Positions 21,508-29,629 of a stretch of DNA of 29,685 nt are shown here, in pieces (position 1 is the stretch's first letter; each line of letters opens with the position of its first letter). Source of the DNA: a virus. The stretch covers positions 1 through 29,685 of the IMG/VR virus record IMGVR_UViG_3300042316_000198. One strand, given 5' to 3'. A program made the position numbers and the translations under genes. The notes beneath the pieces are model-generated. The model searched no databases, was not told where the DNA came from, and worked only from the letters and a program-made list of their open reading frames with translations.

Positions 21508-21527
21508 CGACCAAACGAAAGTGAACG

Positions 21528-22037
21528 ATGAATAAATTGCCTGTTTTGAACTTCCGCGCCTTCATTGACGCCGCTGGTGAATCTCTCACAACTGACTCAC
21601 TTAAGGTGGCGGCAGTTCACGGCAAGCAGCATAGAAATGTGCTTAAGCTGATTCGGGCACGCATTGAGGATGCGGGAGATTGGGGTGTGCTCAATTTCAA
21701 GCAGACCCTGTACACCGCCGCCAATGGTGAGGTTTACCCGTCATTCACTATGACAAAGGACGGCTATGCCTTCCTTGTCGGCAAGATGACGGGGAAGAAA
21801 GCTGTCGAACACCAGATTGCCTACATTGAGGCCTTCAACTCGATGGCTGCATACATTAGGAATCAGCGCGAAGGATTGACCTATCGCTGCATGGAAAAAG
21901 AACTTGAGTGCCAAGGCAGCAAGGAGCGCGGAAGCATCCACGGTCGCGGGTTGAACCAGCGCAAGCAGGAGAAGCCCATCCTTGAAACAGAGCTTGCCGC
22001 ACTGAAAAACTTGGTGCAGCCTAGTTTGCTAAATTAG
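21528..22037 (+). CDS. Rha-family phage regulatory protein
   Basis: 169 aa. The N-terminal region (TTDSLKVAAVHGKQHRNVLKLIR, FTMTKDGYAFLVGKMTGKKAVEHQIAYIEAFNSM) is the pRha domain. Rha proteins of temperate phages interfere with growth in IHF-deficient hosts. The C-terminal part is short and basic, with no added antirepressor domain. Only a weak GAAAG precedes the ATG. It is bracketed by terminators on both sides, so it is probably a separate transcription unit or depends on antitermination. Confidence 0.85.
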   Translation: MNKLPVLNFRAFIDAAGESLTTDSLKVAAVHGKQHRNVLKLIRARIEDAGDWGVLNFKQTLYTAANGEVYPSFTMTKDGYAFLVGKMTGKKAVEHQIAYIEAFNSMAAYIRNQREGLTYRCMEKELECQGSKERGSIHGRGLNQRKQEKPILETELAALKNLVQPSLLN

Positions 22038-22058
22038 TTTCACGCTCTTGGTCGAGCC

Positions 22059-22090
22059 GCCCTGTTGGAGAAATCCTTCAGGGCTTTTTT
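22059..22090 (+). terminator. Terminator after the Rha gene
   Basis: GCCCTG (22059-22064) pairs with CAGGGC (22079-22084), with an inner GGA-GAAA-TCC hairpin, followed by six T (22085-22090). Confidence 0.8.
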
Positions 22091-22122
22091 ATGAACAACT
22101 CCTGCCGCTTTCAATGCGGTTT

Positions 22123-22145
22123 GCCTCGCCAGTCGAGGCTTTTTT
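22123..22145 (+). terminator. Second tandem terminator before the late genes
   Basis: GCCTCG (22123-22128) and CGAGGC (22134-22139) with a five-base loop are followed by six T. A small CCGC...GCGG hairpin (22105-22119) precedes it. Confidence 0.8.
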
Positions 22146-22177
22146 ACATCTGGACACGCTGCGAAGCACCCAACGCC

Positions 22178-22387
22178 ATGACAAAAGACAACAAACAAGA
22201 GGCTTTTCAGTTGCTCCAGTTGAGCGAGTTGCTGGGCAAACTCCCCCCTCGCGAGGAGCGCAAAAAAGTTCGTGACTTTATTTTGTCTTGCGGATTCAGT
22301 GAAAAATGGATTGATGACGAGTGCTTTGGTCGTGAGTACGCATTGTTTCGTGACGCCATGCTACAAAGAGAATGGAAGGCGCAATGA
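22178..22387 (+). CDS. Hypothetical protein before terminase
   Basis: 69 aa from ATG 22178 (MTKDNKQEAFQ). The protein is helical and charged (LSELLGKLPPREERKKVRDFIL). An earlier in-frame ATG at 22091 would place the N-terminus across the second terminator and is rejected. It is the first late gene and overlaps the small terminase gene. Function unknown. Confidence 0.6.
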   Translation: MTKDNKQEAFQLLQLSELLGKLPPREERKKVRDFILSCGFSEKWIDDECFGREYALFRDAMLQREWKAQ

Positions 22388-22683
22388 TGCCAGCCATTGA
22401 AAAACAATCAAACAATCAAAAGGGTGGTAAGCGAGTTGGGGCGGGGCGAAAAAAGGGCGAGCCTAACAAGCGCACAGCAGAAGCACAGGCCAAAGCCGAA
22501 GAAACCGGAATCATGCCTCTGGAGTACATGTTGTACGTCATGCGCAGCGGCGAAGACGAGCGAATGCGCATGTCGGCTGCGGTGGCTGCTGCGCCTTATG
22601 TCCATGCCAAGCTCGCAAGCATTGAGCTATCAGGCAAGGATGGTGGCGCTATTGGGCTGAATATCAATGTCAACTTCGATTAA
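22384..22683 (+). CDS. terS: Putative small terminase subunit
   Basis: 99 aa. A basic N-terminus (KGGKRVGAGRKKGEPNKRTAEAQAKAEE) is followed by MPLEYMLYVMRSGEDERMRMSAAVAAAPYVHAKL. This two-part pattern is typical of small proteins encoded right before large terminase genes in such phages. It would recognise packaging DNA. GGAAGG at 22374-22379 supports ATG 22387 or 22384. It overlaps the large terminase gene by 17 bases. Confidence 0.68.
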   Translation: MMPAIEKQSNNQKGGKRVGAGRKKGEPNKRTAEAQAKAEETGIMPLEYMLYVMRSGEDERMRMSAAVAAAPYVHAKLASIELSGKDGGAIGLNINVNFD

Positions 22684-23953
22684 CGTTGACGCTCGCTTTC
22701 CGCGCAAGCTGCAATTCCTATTCAAGCCAGCGCGCTACAAGGTTGCAAGGGGTGGTCGTGGTTCTGGCAAGTCTTGGGGTTTCGCTCGGGCTATCTTGCT
22801 TCGTTGCGCCAAGCAAAAGACGCGGGTTCTATGCACCCGTGAGATACAGAAGTCGATTCAGCAGTCAGTCCACCAGCTATTGAGCGACCAGATTGAGTCG
22901 CTTGGTTTGTCCGGCATCTTTGAGATATTGCAGACTGAAATTCGCGGGCCGCATGGCTCTTGCATCTATTTCTCCGGCTTGTCGGACATTACAGCGACGG
23001 CTTTGAAGTCGTTTGAGGGTGTGGATATTTGCTGGTGCGAGGAAGCCCAAGCTATTTCAGCCAAAAGCTGGAAGACGCTAACTCCGACGATCCGCAAAGA
23101 GGGCAGCGAGATATGGGTGACTTACAACCCAGAGCTTGAATCTGACACAACGCATGAAATGTTTGTGACCAGCCCGCCGCCTGATTGTGTGAGTGTGCTG
23201 ATGAACTACAGCGACAACCCGTACTTTCCGGCAGTGCTGGAGGCTGAGAGAGTCCACGCAGAAGCGACGATGAGGATTGACGACTACAGGCACACCTGGC
23301 TCGGCATGTGCAAGCCAGCCGTGGACGGCGCGATCTACTTTGACGCCATGAGCCAATCCATCGCAGGGGGCCGAATTCGCAAGGTTCCGCATGACGGCAG
23401 CTTGAAAACTCATGTGGTTTTCGATTTGGGCATGGCCGACAGCATGGCGATTATCTTGGTGCAGAAGGTTGCCAGTGAAGTTCGTGTCATTCACTACATT
23501 GAGGGCAACCAGAGGATTTTGGCCGATTACAGCGCAGAGCTAAAGCAGTTGCGACTTGACGATCAACCGATGAATTGGGGCAAGGTCTATCTTCCGCACG
23601 ACGGGTTTCACGTTCGCCACCAGAGTGGCAAAGACGATGCCACGATCATGCAAGGTCTAGGCTGGTCTGTTGAGAAGGTTCCGAATACCAGTATCAACAG
23701 CGGCATTGATCGCATGAGGGAGCTTTTCCCGCGTGTTTACTTTGATACCGAACGAACCGCCAAGCTGATTGAGTGCCTTAAAAGATACCGCTGGAACATC
23801 TCCAGCAAGACCGGCGAGGCAATGCACCCTCTCCACGATTCCAATTCTCATGCGGCAGATTGCAGCAGGTATATGGCGTTGAGCATTGACATGATGAGCA
23901 ACGAAGAATACGGCGGCGCACTTAAATATCCCTCAATGGGAGTCTCCTACTGA
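22667..23953 (+). CDS. terL: Large terminase subunit (PBSX/Terminase_3 type)
   Basis: 428 aa. Walker A is GGRGSGKS (29-36), Walker B is VDICWCEEAQ (119-128), and a coupling motif follows in WVTYNPE. The C-terminal RNase H-like nuclease shows VFDLGMADS (D253) and later acidic positions near LPHDG and HDSNSHAADCSRY. The packaging motor would translocate and cut DNA with the small subunit upstream. Length is usual for the family. No frameshift is seen. Confidence 0.95.
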   Translation: MSTSINVDARFPRKLQFLFKPARYKVARGGRGSGKSWGFARAILLRCAKQKTRVLCTREIQKSIQQSVHQLLSDQIESLGLSGIFEILQTEIRGPHGSCIYFSGLSDITATALKSFEGVDICWCEEAQAISAKSWKTLTPTIRKEGSEIWVTYNPELESDTTHEMFVTSPPPDCVSVLMNYSDNPYFPAVLEAERVHAEATMRIDDYRHTWLGMCKPAVDGAIYFDAMSQSIAGGRIRKVPHDGSLKTHVVFDLGMADSMAIILVQKVASEVRVIHYIEGNQRILADYSAELKQLRLDDQPMNWGKVYLPHDGFHVRHQSGKDDATIMQGLGWSVEKVPNTSINSGIDRMRELFPRVYFDTERTAKLIECLKRYRWNISSKTGEAMHPLHDSNSHAADCSRYMALSIDMMSNEEYGGALKYPSMGVSY

Positions 23954-23970
23954 CAACCAAATAAAGGCAT

Positions 23971-23983
23971 CGCAGTGATTGCG
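23971..23983 (+). promoter_or_regulatory. CGCA/TGCG hairpin before the portal gene
   Basis: CGCA (23971-23974), loop GTGAT and TGCG (23980-23983). The loop has one base more than in copies 1 and 4. No Shine-Dalgarno follows it here, unlike the other copies. Confidence 0.5.
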
Positions 23984-23993
23984 ACCCGAAACT

Positions 23994-26441
23994 ATGACCC
24001 AAAAGAAACCGATGAGCGACGACGAACTCCTTGCTCTAACCGGCAATGAGATAAGGAATAGCACTGGCTACCGCACCGGCCGACTGTCCGAGTCACGCCG
24101 AAAGAACTTGCAGTACTACCTTGGCCGCGCCGTGGGTGATCTAGCGCCGCCTGAGATTGAGGGCCGTTCTTCGTTCGTTGACTCGTCTGTTGCCGATACG
24201 GTCAATGGCCTCATGCCTTCGTTGCTCAAGGTCTTCGCTGCTGGCGACAACGTTGTGGAATTTGCGCCACAAAAGCAAGCTGACGAAGAAGTCGCCTCGC
24301 AGGTGACGGACTACATCAATTACGTGTTCTATCGCCAGAATCCTGGCTTTCAAATCATGCGCACTTGGATGACGGATGCTCTCTTGCAAAAGAACGGCAT
24401 TCTCAAAGTCATGTGGGACGAGTCCACCGTCGAGGCTCGTGAAGAGTACAACGGCTTGAGCGACGAAGACTTGGCCATCCTTGCCGATGACGAAGAAGTC
24501 GAGATCATTGAACACACGTTGCAGCCTGACGAGGCCGACGCCGAAGAACGCATCAAAGCCCTACAAGGCATGTCGCAGCAGCTTGAGCAGGCCATGCAAG
24601 CCGCCAGCCAGCCAATGCCGCCACAGCAAGGTCAGCAGGGCATGCAACAAGGTGTGATGCAGCCGAACCAACAAGCTATCCAAGCGGTTCAGCAGTTGCA
24701 AGAACACATGGCGCACATTCAATCGCTGCCGCCAAAGATGCTGCACGACGTGGCCTGCAAGCGCACCAAGGAAAACAAGCAAGTCAAGATTTACAACGTG
24801 CCGCCAGAAGAATTCCTTCTGAACCGTGACGCACGCTCGATTGAAGACGCCCGCTTTGTCGCGCACCAAGTGCTGAGAACAATCAGCGACTTGAAGTCGA
24901 TGGGCTACAAGAACACCGACGAGTTGACGAGTGACGACGTTCAAGCCAGTCTTTCAGCAGAAAGAATTGAGCGCATTACTTTCAACGACGAGACGGGTTG
25001 GCAGAGTGGCGCGAATGAAGTGCCGGGTGATCCAAGCCAAAAGCAAATCTGGGTGACTGAGTGCTACATGCGTATTGACGCCAACGGCGACGGTATTGCC
25101 GAATGGCGCAAGATGACCCGCGCAGGGAATCGATTGCTGGACAACGAGGAATGCGACGGCCCGCCGTTTGTGTCGATCACGCCAACGCCGCTGCCGCACC
25201 AGTTCTTTGGCCTTTGCCCAGCCGACCAAGCGCTTGAGATACAAAAGCACAAGACAGTCGCTACACGCGCCATTCTGGACAACCTCTCGCTATCCGTTAA
25301 TGGCCGCTACTTTGCCGTTGAAGGCCAGGTTAATCTGGACGACTTGCTGACCTCGCGCCCCGGTGGTGTGGTTCGCATGAAGCAGGCTGGCATGGCTGGC
25401 CGACTCGATCAAGGATCTGCCGATGCTGCCGGTTCCTATCAGTTGCTTGACTATCTTGAGCTGCAAAAAGAGCAGCGCACGGGCTTTACGCGCAACACGC
25501 AGGGCGTGAACGCTGACGCGATGAACCAGACAGCCACGGGCGCGAACATTCGCACCGCACGCGAAGACGCACGGGTCGAGTTGATTGCTCGTGAATTCGC
25601 GGAAACAGGCGTTAAGGACTTGTTTAAGCTGATTCTCAAGCTGGTCAGCCAAAACCAAGACAAAGAAGCGCAGATCAAAGTCGCTGGTAAGTGGCTGGCG
25701 ATTGACCCGCGTGCTTGGCGCAACCAGTACGACATGACGATCAATGTGGGTCTGGGTACTGGCAACAAAGACCAAGAAGTGCAGCACCTGATGGCCATGA
25801 TCCAGTCGCAAGCTGGCGCGTTTCAAATGGGCTGCGTCACGCCGGATAACGTCTTTGAGGCGCACGACAAACTGGCTAAAGCATTGGGCTACCGGCAGTC
25901 GGGCTTGTTCTTTAGCGATCCAAGCGATCCAGAGACAAAGAAGAAAATGCCGCCGCCAATGCCTGACCCTGCACAAGCTGCCGGTCAGTTGGCGATGCAG
26001 TTGCAGCAAGCCAAAGACCAGAGCGCGATGCAGATCAAGCAGATGGAATTGCAAGCGGCTGCACAGCAAAAGCAAATGGATGCACAGGCCAGCATCCAAG
26101 TCGAGCGCGACCATTCTGAAATGCAAGCCAAGGTCGATCAGCACCGCCAGTCGGTTGAAGCGGCACAGCAAGACGCCAAAGCCGAGAAAGAGGCCCAGCT
26201 TGAGCAGTTCCGCAGCGAGTTGGAAAAAGATCACAACAACGCCAAACTGAACCATTCACTTGCCATTGAGCAGATGAAGCAAGCCGGAGCGCGTGAGATC
26301 GCTGAGTTGGAAGCTGCAACACGCATCCAAGTGGCTCAGATCAGCGCAGGAAGCGCCATTAGCCTCGCCAACATAGCAGCGCAGCAAGCGGCAAGTAATG
26401 AGCTTGTGGCCGGGTTTGGCGACAACAAGGAAACTGAATGA
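23994..26441 (+). CDS. Portal protein (P22 portal type)
   Basis: 815 aa from ATG 23994; ATG 24012 is an alternative, and neither has a good Shine-Dalgarno. The N-terminus (SSFVDSSVADTVNGLMPSLLKVF, FAPQKQADEEVASQVTDYINYVF) and the central block with DANGDGIAEWRKMTRAG match P22-like podoviral portals. A Gln/Met-rich insert lies at about residues 190-240. A long Gln/Lys/Ala coiled coil fills about 660-805 and may form an extended barrel as in P22. It should form the dodecameric DNA channel. Confidence 0.88.
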   Translation: MTQKKPMSDDELLALTGNEIRNSTGYRTGRLSESRRKNLQYYLGRAVGDLAPPEIEGRSSFVDSSVADTVNGLMPSLLKVFAAGDNVVEFAPQKQADEEVASQVTDYINYVFYRQNPGFQIMRTWMTDALLQKNGILKVMWDESTVEAREEYNGLSDEDLAILADDEEVEIIEHTLQPDEADAEERIKALQGMSQQLEQAMQAASQPMPPQQGQQGMQQGVMQPNQQAIQAVQQLQEHMAHIQSLPPKMLHDVACKRTKENKQVKIYNVPPEEFLLNRDARSIEDARFVAHQVLRTISDLKSMGYKNTDELTSDDVQASLSAERIERITFNDETGWQSGANEVPGDPSQKQIWVTECYMRIDANGDGIAEWRKMTRAGNRLLDNEECDGPPFVSITPTPLPHQFFGLCPADQALEIQKHKTVATRAILDNLSLSVNGRYFAVEGQVNLDDLLTSRPGGVVRMKQAGMAGRLDQGSADAAGSYQLLDYLELQKEQRTGFTRNTQGVNADAMNQTATGANIRTAREDARVELIAREFAETGVKDLFKLILKLVSQNQDKEAQIKVAGKWLAIDPRAWRNQYDMTINVGLGTGNKDQEVQHLMAMIQSQAGAFQMGCVTPDNVFEAHDKLAKALGYRQSGLFFSDPSDPETKKKMPPPMPDPAQAAGQLAMQLQQAKDQSAMQIKQMELQAAAQQKQMDAQASIQVERDHSEMQAKVDQHRQSVEAAQQDAKAEKEAQLEQFRSELEKDHNNAKLNHSLAIEQMKQAGAREIAELEAATRIQVAQISAGSAISLANIAAQQAASNELVAGFGDNKETE

Positions 26442-26749
26442 GTCCCAACACAGAGAGTCAATTGCGCAGTGAGGCAACACGCGGCCAGCGCGCCAATGAG
26501 TTGATGGCCGATGAACTGATCGTCGAAGCCTTCACGCAACTGAACAACCGATTAACCAAAGAATGGGCCGACTCGCCCGTTCGTGATTCCGAAGGGCGCG
26601 AAAGAATATGGCTGATGCAGAAGCTCCTAAAAAACGTGGGCGACCATTTAAGCGAGATAGCGCAGACGGGCAAGTTAGCGAGCCTGCAATTGGAGCAGGA
26701 GAGAACGCTAGTCCAGAAAGCGAAGGAATGGGCGAAGGAAGTCTATTAA
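26438..26749 (+). CDS. Hypothetical late protein
   Basis: 103 aa, helical (RANELMADELIVEAFTQLNN; LQLEQERTLVQKAKEWAKE). It overlaps the portal stop by ATGA. Similar small proteins lie between portal and scaffold in P22-like phages, but I know no function. Its last 142 bases also encode the start of the next gene in another frame. Confidence 0.65.
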   Translation: MSPNTESQLRSEATRGQRANELMADELIVEAFTQLNNRLTKEWADSPVRDSEGRERIWLMQKLLKNVGDHLSEIAQTGKLASLQLEQERTLVQKAKEWAKEVY

Positions 26750-26931
26750 CGTGGGCCGAGTTCGACGCCGCTTTGTACAAGTGGGAGTTCGACAACCGAG
26801 AGCTGCGGATCACGCGGGTCTTTTTCTTTGGTGAATGCCCAACTGATTACAGCGGCTGCTACTCAGAAGCGCCGATCAGCCACGGCAAGCCAAGCGTGAT
26901 GCTGTCCAGTGGAAAGATCATAGAAATCTAA
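26608..26931 (+). CDS. AT-hook-like protein overlapping the previous gene
   Basis: 107 aa. PKKRGRPFKR near the N-terminus is an AT-hook-like basic patch, followed by a Gly/Ser/Glu linker and a compact C-terminal half (LTWAEFDAALYKWEFDNREL, GECPTDYSG). The first 142 bases lie inside the preceding gene in another frame. The alternative start ATG 26728 would remove the basic patch and most of the overlap. A terminator follows. Function unknown. Confidence 0.55.
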   Translation: MADAEAPKKRGRPFKRDSADGQVSEPAIGAGENASPESEGMGEGSLLTWAEFDAALYKWEFDNRELRITRVFFFGECPTDYSGCYSEAPISHGKPSVMLSSGKIIEI

Positions 26932-26953
26932 GCGAAGCCAACACGCTATAGAC

Positions 26954-26975
26954 GCCGCTTAATTGCGGCTTTTTT
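26954..26975 (+). terminator. Terminator between the portal and scaffold units
   Basis: GCCGC (26954-26958), loop TTAATT and GCGGC (26965-26969) followed by six T. Confidence 0.8.
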
Positions 26976-26990
26976 GTTGGTGAATCCGTC

Positions 26991-27008
26991 CGCAGAGATG
27001 CGCCGGGG
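26991..27008 (+). promoter_or_regulatory. GNRA-type hairpin before the scaffold gene
   Basis: CGCA (26991-26994), loop GAGA and TGCG (26999-27002), then CCGGGG. The loop is another GNRA variant. A second hairpin, ACTGG...CCAGT (27009-27025), separates it from the Shine-Dalgarno AGGAA (27036-27040). Confidence 0.55.
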
Positions 27009-27045
27009 ACTGGTGGAAATCCAGTTCAATGACTAGGAATTAATC

Positions 27046-27990
27046 ATGGATGCAGACACTCCAGCAATGGAATCTGGCCCTACTGACACGGTAGCGGCAT
27101 TTGAAGCGGCTTTGGGTAAATCGTTCGGTGAGCCACCGCCAGAAAAGGCAGAGCGCGCACCGCCGACAGAGCTTGAAGTGCCTGACGAAATCGAGGTCAA
27201 GGACGAAAAGCCCGACGATGAAGTAGACGAGGATGAGGACAAGCCCGAGGGCAAGACCTACACAGTCAAGGTAGACGGCAAGGATGTAGTCGTCGCAGAG
27301 GACGAATTGCTCAAAGGCTATTCACGCCAGCAAGACTACACCAAGAAGACGATGGAGCTATCAGCCCAGCGTCAGCACATGGAGCAAGCTGGGGCGCAGA
27401 TTCAAAGTGAACGCGCTCAGTACCAAAACCAATTGAACCAGTTGACCGCCGCATTGGGCGAGCAATTGAGCAAGGCTCCTGATTGGGATGCTTTGCTAGA
27501 AAACGATCCCGTCGAGTATTTGAAACAGCAGCACCTCTATCAAGCGAGACAAGCAGCTTATCAAGGCGCTCGGCAGGAACAAGCTCGTAATGAGCAACAA
27601 ACGCAAGCGCAAAACGCTCAAGCGATGCAGCAAATGTTAGCCAACGAAGCGGAGCAATTACTTGCCAACCTGCCGACGTGGAAAGACAACGCCAAAGCAA
27701 CGACTGAGAAAACAGCAATCGCAAAACACCTTGTTGAGCGTGGATATACGCAAGAGCAAGTCGCCCAACTGACAGACCACAAGACCGTGATTCTGGCCCG
27801 TGAAGCAATGCTCTACCGGCAAATGATGGCGAAGGCAAAGGAGACGGTTAAGACCGTTGAAAAACTGCCTCCGCGCATGGAAAAGCCGGGCGTGTCTCGC
27901 CCCACAGATGGCCGAACTACGGATATGCAAAACCTTCGCAAGAGTGGCAAAGCAGAAGACGCAGCGGCTCTTTTCGCAAAAATGTTTTAA
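27046..27990 (+). CDS. Scaffolding protein
   Basis: 314 aa, very acidic in the first third (DEKPDDEVDEDEDKPEG). The typical YTVKVDGKDVVVAEDELLKG and YSRQQDYTKKT stretch follows, then a long Gln/Ala-rich helix (about 105-215) and a basic C-terminal end. This composition and the place just before the capsid gene are usual for phage scaffold proteins, which guide capsid assembly and are then lost. AGGAA lies five to six bases before ATG 27046. Confidence 0.82.
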   Translation: MDADTPAMESGPTDTVAAFEAALGKSFGEPPPEKAERAPPTELEVPDEIEVKDEKPDDEVDEDEDKPEGKTYTVKVDGKDVVVAEDELLKGYSRQQDYTKKTMELSAQRQHMEQAGAQIQSERAQYQNQLNQLTAALGEQLSKAPDWDALLENDPVEYLKQQHLYQARQAAYQGARQEQARNEQQTQAQNAQAMQQMLANEAEQLLANLPTWKDNAKATTEKTAIAKHLVERGYTQEQVAQLTDHKTVILAREAMLYRQMMAKAKETVKTVEKLPPRMEKPGVSRPTDGRTTDMQNLRKSGKAEDAAALFAKMF

Positions 27991-28002
27991 GGAATTACTT
28001 TC

Positions 28003-28947
28003 ATGGCTATCTTTTCAAACTCCGGTACGTCGTTTACGTACAACTCGCTCGTCAACGCAGAAGATGTGTCTGACGTTATCGCCAACATCGCACCAATGGA
28101 CACGCCGTTTTTGTCGGCTCTCAAGAAGACCAAAGCGACCAGCACCAAGCACGAATTCATCACCGATGATTTGACTGCCGCCAGCAACAACGCTCAACTT
28201 GAGTCCGACACCTTCGCCGCCGGTACACGTCCTACGCCAGTTCGCTTGTTTAACCGCACGCAGATCAGCTCTAAGATCGTCGCCGTCTCGCGTACCCAGC
28301 AAGCATCCAATCCTTTTGGCATGAAAAACATGCTGGCCTACCAAATGGCCAACGTGTCCAAAGAGTTGAAGCGTGATACCGAAGTTGCTCTGACTCAGAA
28401 CAGCACTTCAAACGCTGGTTCGACCACTGTTGCGCGTCAGTCTCGCGGTCTTGAGGGTTGGGTTCAAACCAACGTTGACGCCCACACGGGTTACAGCGCT
28501 GGTTCGTACTTGACCGACCCCGGCACTGCATCGACTGACGGCACACAGCGCGCCTTCACCGAGACTTTGCTGAAAACGGCCTTGCAGTCGTGCTACACCT
28601 CCGGCGGCTCGCCAGAGATCATCATGGTTCCACCCGCTGCCAAGCAGACCTTCTCAACGTTCGCTGGCAACAGCACCCGTTTCAAGGATGCTGACCAGAC
28701 GCTGAATGCGGCCATTTCGATCTACGTGTCTGACTTCGGCACGCTGAAAGTTGTGCCTAACCGCTTCCAGCGCGCTCGTACCGTGTTCATCTTGGACATG
28801 GATTACTGGGCCTTGGCTGAGTTGACTGCACCGTCTATGCAAGACCTGCCAAACACCTTTGACGGTGTGGGCAAAGTGCTGGTGACTGAGTACACCTTGG
28901 AAGCCAAGCAAGAGAAAGCAAGTGCCGCGATTAGGGATATTCTATAA
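28003..28947 (+). CDS. Major capsid protein (SU10/DUF5309-like, HK97 fold)
   Basis: 314 aa. The start VSDVIANIAPMDTPFLSALKK and the following KHEFITDDL, QISSKIVAVSRTQQ and ELKRDTEVALTQN blocks are those of the SU10-type (DUF5309) major head proteins. AAGGAA precedes the ATG. There is no long N-terminal prodomain, in keeping with a separate scaffold gene upstream. It should build the icosahedral shell. Confidence 0.9.
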   Translation: MAIFSNSGTSFTYNSLVNAEDVSDVIANIAPMDTPFLSALKKTKATSTKHEFITDDLTAASNNAQLESDTFAAGTRPTPVRLFNRTQISSKIVAVSRTQQASNPFGMKNMLAYQMANVSKELKRDTEVALTQNSTSNAGSTTVARQSRGLEGWVQTNVDAHTGYSAGSYLTDPGTASTDGTQRAFTETLLKTALQSCYTSGGSPEIIMVPPAAKQTFSTFAGNSTRFKDADQTLNAAISIYVSDFGTLKVVPNRFQRARTVFILDMDYWALAELTAPSMQDLPNTFDGVGKVLVTEYTLEAKQEKASAAIRDIL

Positions 28948-28975
28948 GTCTTTGATCTAGCCTAACTAGGCCGAT

Positions 28976-28992
28976 TCGGGTGAAAGGCCCGA
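28976..28992 (+). terminator. Weak terminator-like hairpin after the capsid gene
   Basis: TCGGG (28976-28980) and CCCGA (28988-28992) around a seven-base loop. A T-rich but broken tail follows (ATTCTTTT at 28998-29005). It may only reduce transcription downstream. Confidence 0.35.
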
Positions 28993-29012
28993 TCCCCATT
29001 CTTTTAACTAAA

Positions 29013-29033
29013 CGCAGTGATTGCGCAGGGAGG
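29013..29033 (+). promoter_or_regulatory. CGCA/TGCG hairpin plus Shine-Dalgarno
   Basis: CGCA (29013-29016), loop GTGAT and TGCG (29022-29025), then AGGGAGG (29027-29033), five bases... actually four bases before the ATG at 29038. The surrounding sequence closely matches 88-117. Confidence 0.6.
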
Positions 29034-29037
29034 CCAC

Positions 29038-29340
29038 ATGGCTCATGACTTTATTACCCTCGGTGCTACAGGCATCCGGCTGACCTCTGGCAGCACTTCG
29101 TCTGGTGCGGCATTGCCCTTTGGCTTGGCTGGCGATGTTTCAAGGCTTATCCGCATATCTGCCACCGTGGCGGCTCATGTTCGCATCGGCGCTGGCTCGC
29201 AAACAGCAGTCAACACCGACGTCATGGTGCAGCCAGGCGAAAGCATTGTGGTCACGACCAACGGGAATACGCACATTGCGGTTATTCAAGCCACCGCAGC
29301 CGGTGTCGTTCAAGTGAGTCCTTTGGAGAATCTCTGTTGA
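29038..29340 (+). CDS. Small beta-rich virion protein
   Basis: 100 aa from ATG 29038, which AGGGAGG selects over an in-frame GTG at 29017. It is mostly Thr, Gly, Ala and Val with alternating strands (IRLTSGSTSSGAALPFGLAG; ESIVVTTNGNTHIAVIQ). Its position right after the capsid gene and this composition suggest a head-decoration or head-tail protein. No family is named with confidence. Confidence 0.6.
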   Translation: MAHDFITLGATGIRLTSGSTSSGAALPFGLAGDVSRLIRISATVAAHVRIGAGSQTAVNTDVMVQPGESIVVTTNGNTHIAVIQATAAGVVQVSPLENLC

Positions 29341-29627
29341 GCGCGGTTCAGACCCGCTTCCTAGAAGGCGCTGACAACACTTACAAGATTGTCCGGTCGC
29401 AGGACGTCGCCCCAATTGCCGACTACGCCAAGGGTATGCAGGCGGCGGGCATGACCGGCTCAAAGGACATGAAGCACGCCGCTGAAATTCCAATGCTGGT
29501 CGTTGAAAACTACATGACGCGCATGGGCATCACCTTTGAAGAATTTTGCTCAGAGCAGAAGCACGGCAAAGCACTTCTCAACGACCCGGCACTTGCCGCA
29601 TTTCGCATCTGGGAAGGCCGCGTTTAA
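29337..29627 (+). CDS. Conserved late hypothetical protein (TTG start)
   Basis: 96 aa. The TTG at 29337 overlaps the preceding TGA (TTGA), with GGAG at 29324-29327 upstream. The protein is helical (PIADYAKGMQAAGMTGSKDMKHAAEIPMLVVENY) and ends in a short DPALAAFRIWEGRV segment that I recall from head-tail genes of podoviruses. Function unknown. Confidence 0.62.
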   Translation: MSAVQTRFLEGADNTYKIVRSQDVAPIADYAKGMQAAGMTGSKDMKHAAEIPMLVVENYMTRMGITFEEFCSEQKHGKALLNDPALAAFRIWEGRV

Positions 29628-29629
29628 TC

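Larger units (their letters stand above)
21192..21527 (+). other. Structured non-coding region between early and late genes
   Basis: No gene is seen in these 336 bases. A possible -10 (TAATAT, 21228-21233) has no good -35. Then come a hairpin GGCGT-AAGC-ACGCC (21244-21257), a terminator (21268-21297), a TTCC-TTCG-GGAA hairpin (21411-21422), a short TCAG...CTGA hairpin near 21450 and a second terminator (21484-21507). This is a candidate late-promoter and antitermination region. Confidence 0.55.

Noticed and set aside
25290-26255. Long minus-strand open frame (321 codons) under the portal gene
   Set aside because: It lies fully antisense to a well-supported portal gene. The product is a His/Leu/Arg-rich sequence typical of a mirror frame, with no recognisable domain.
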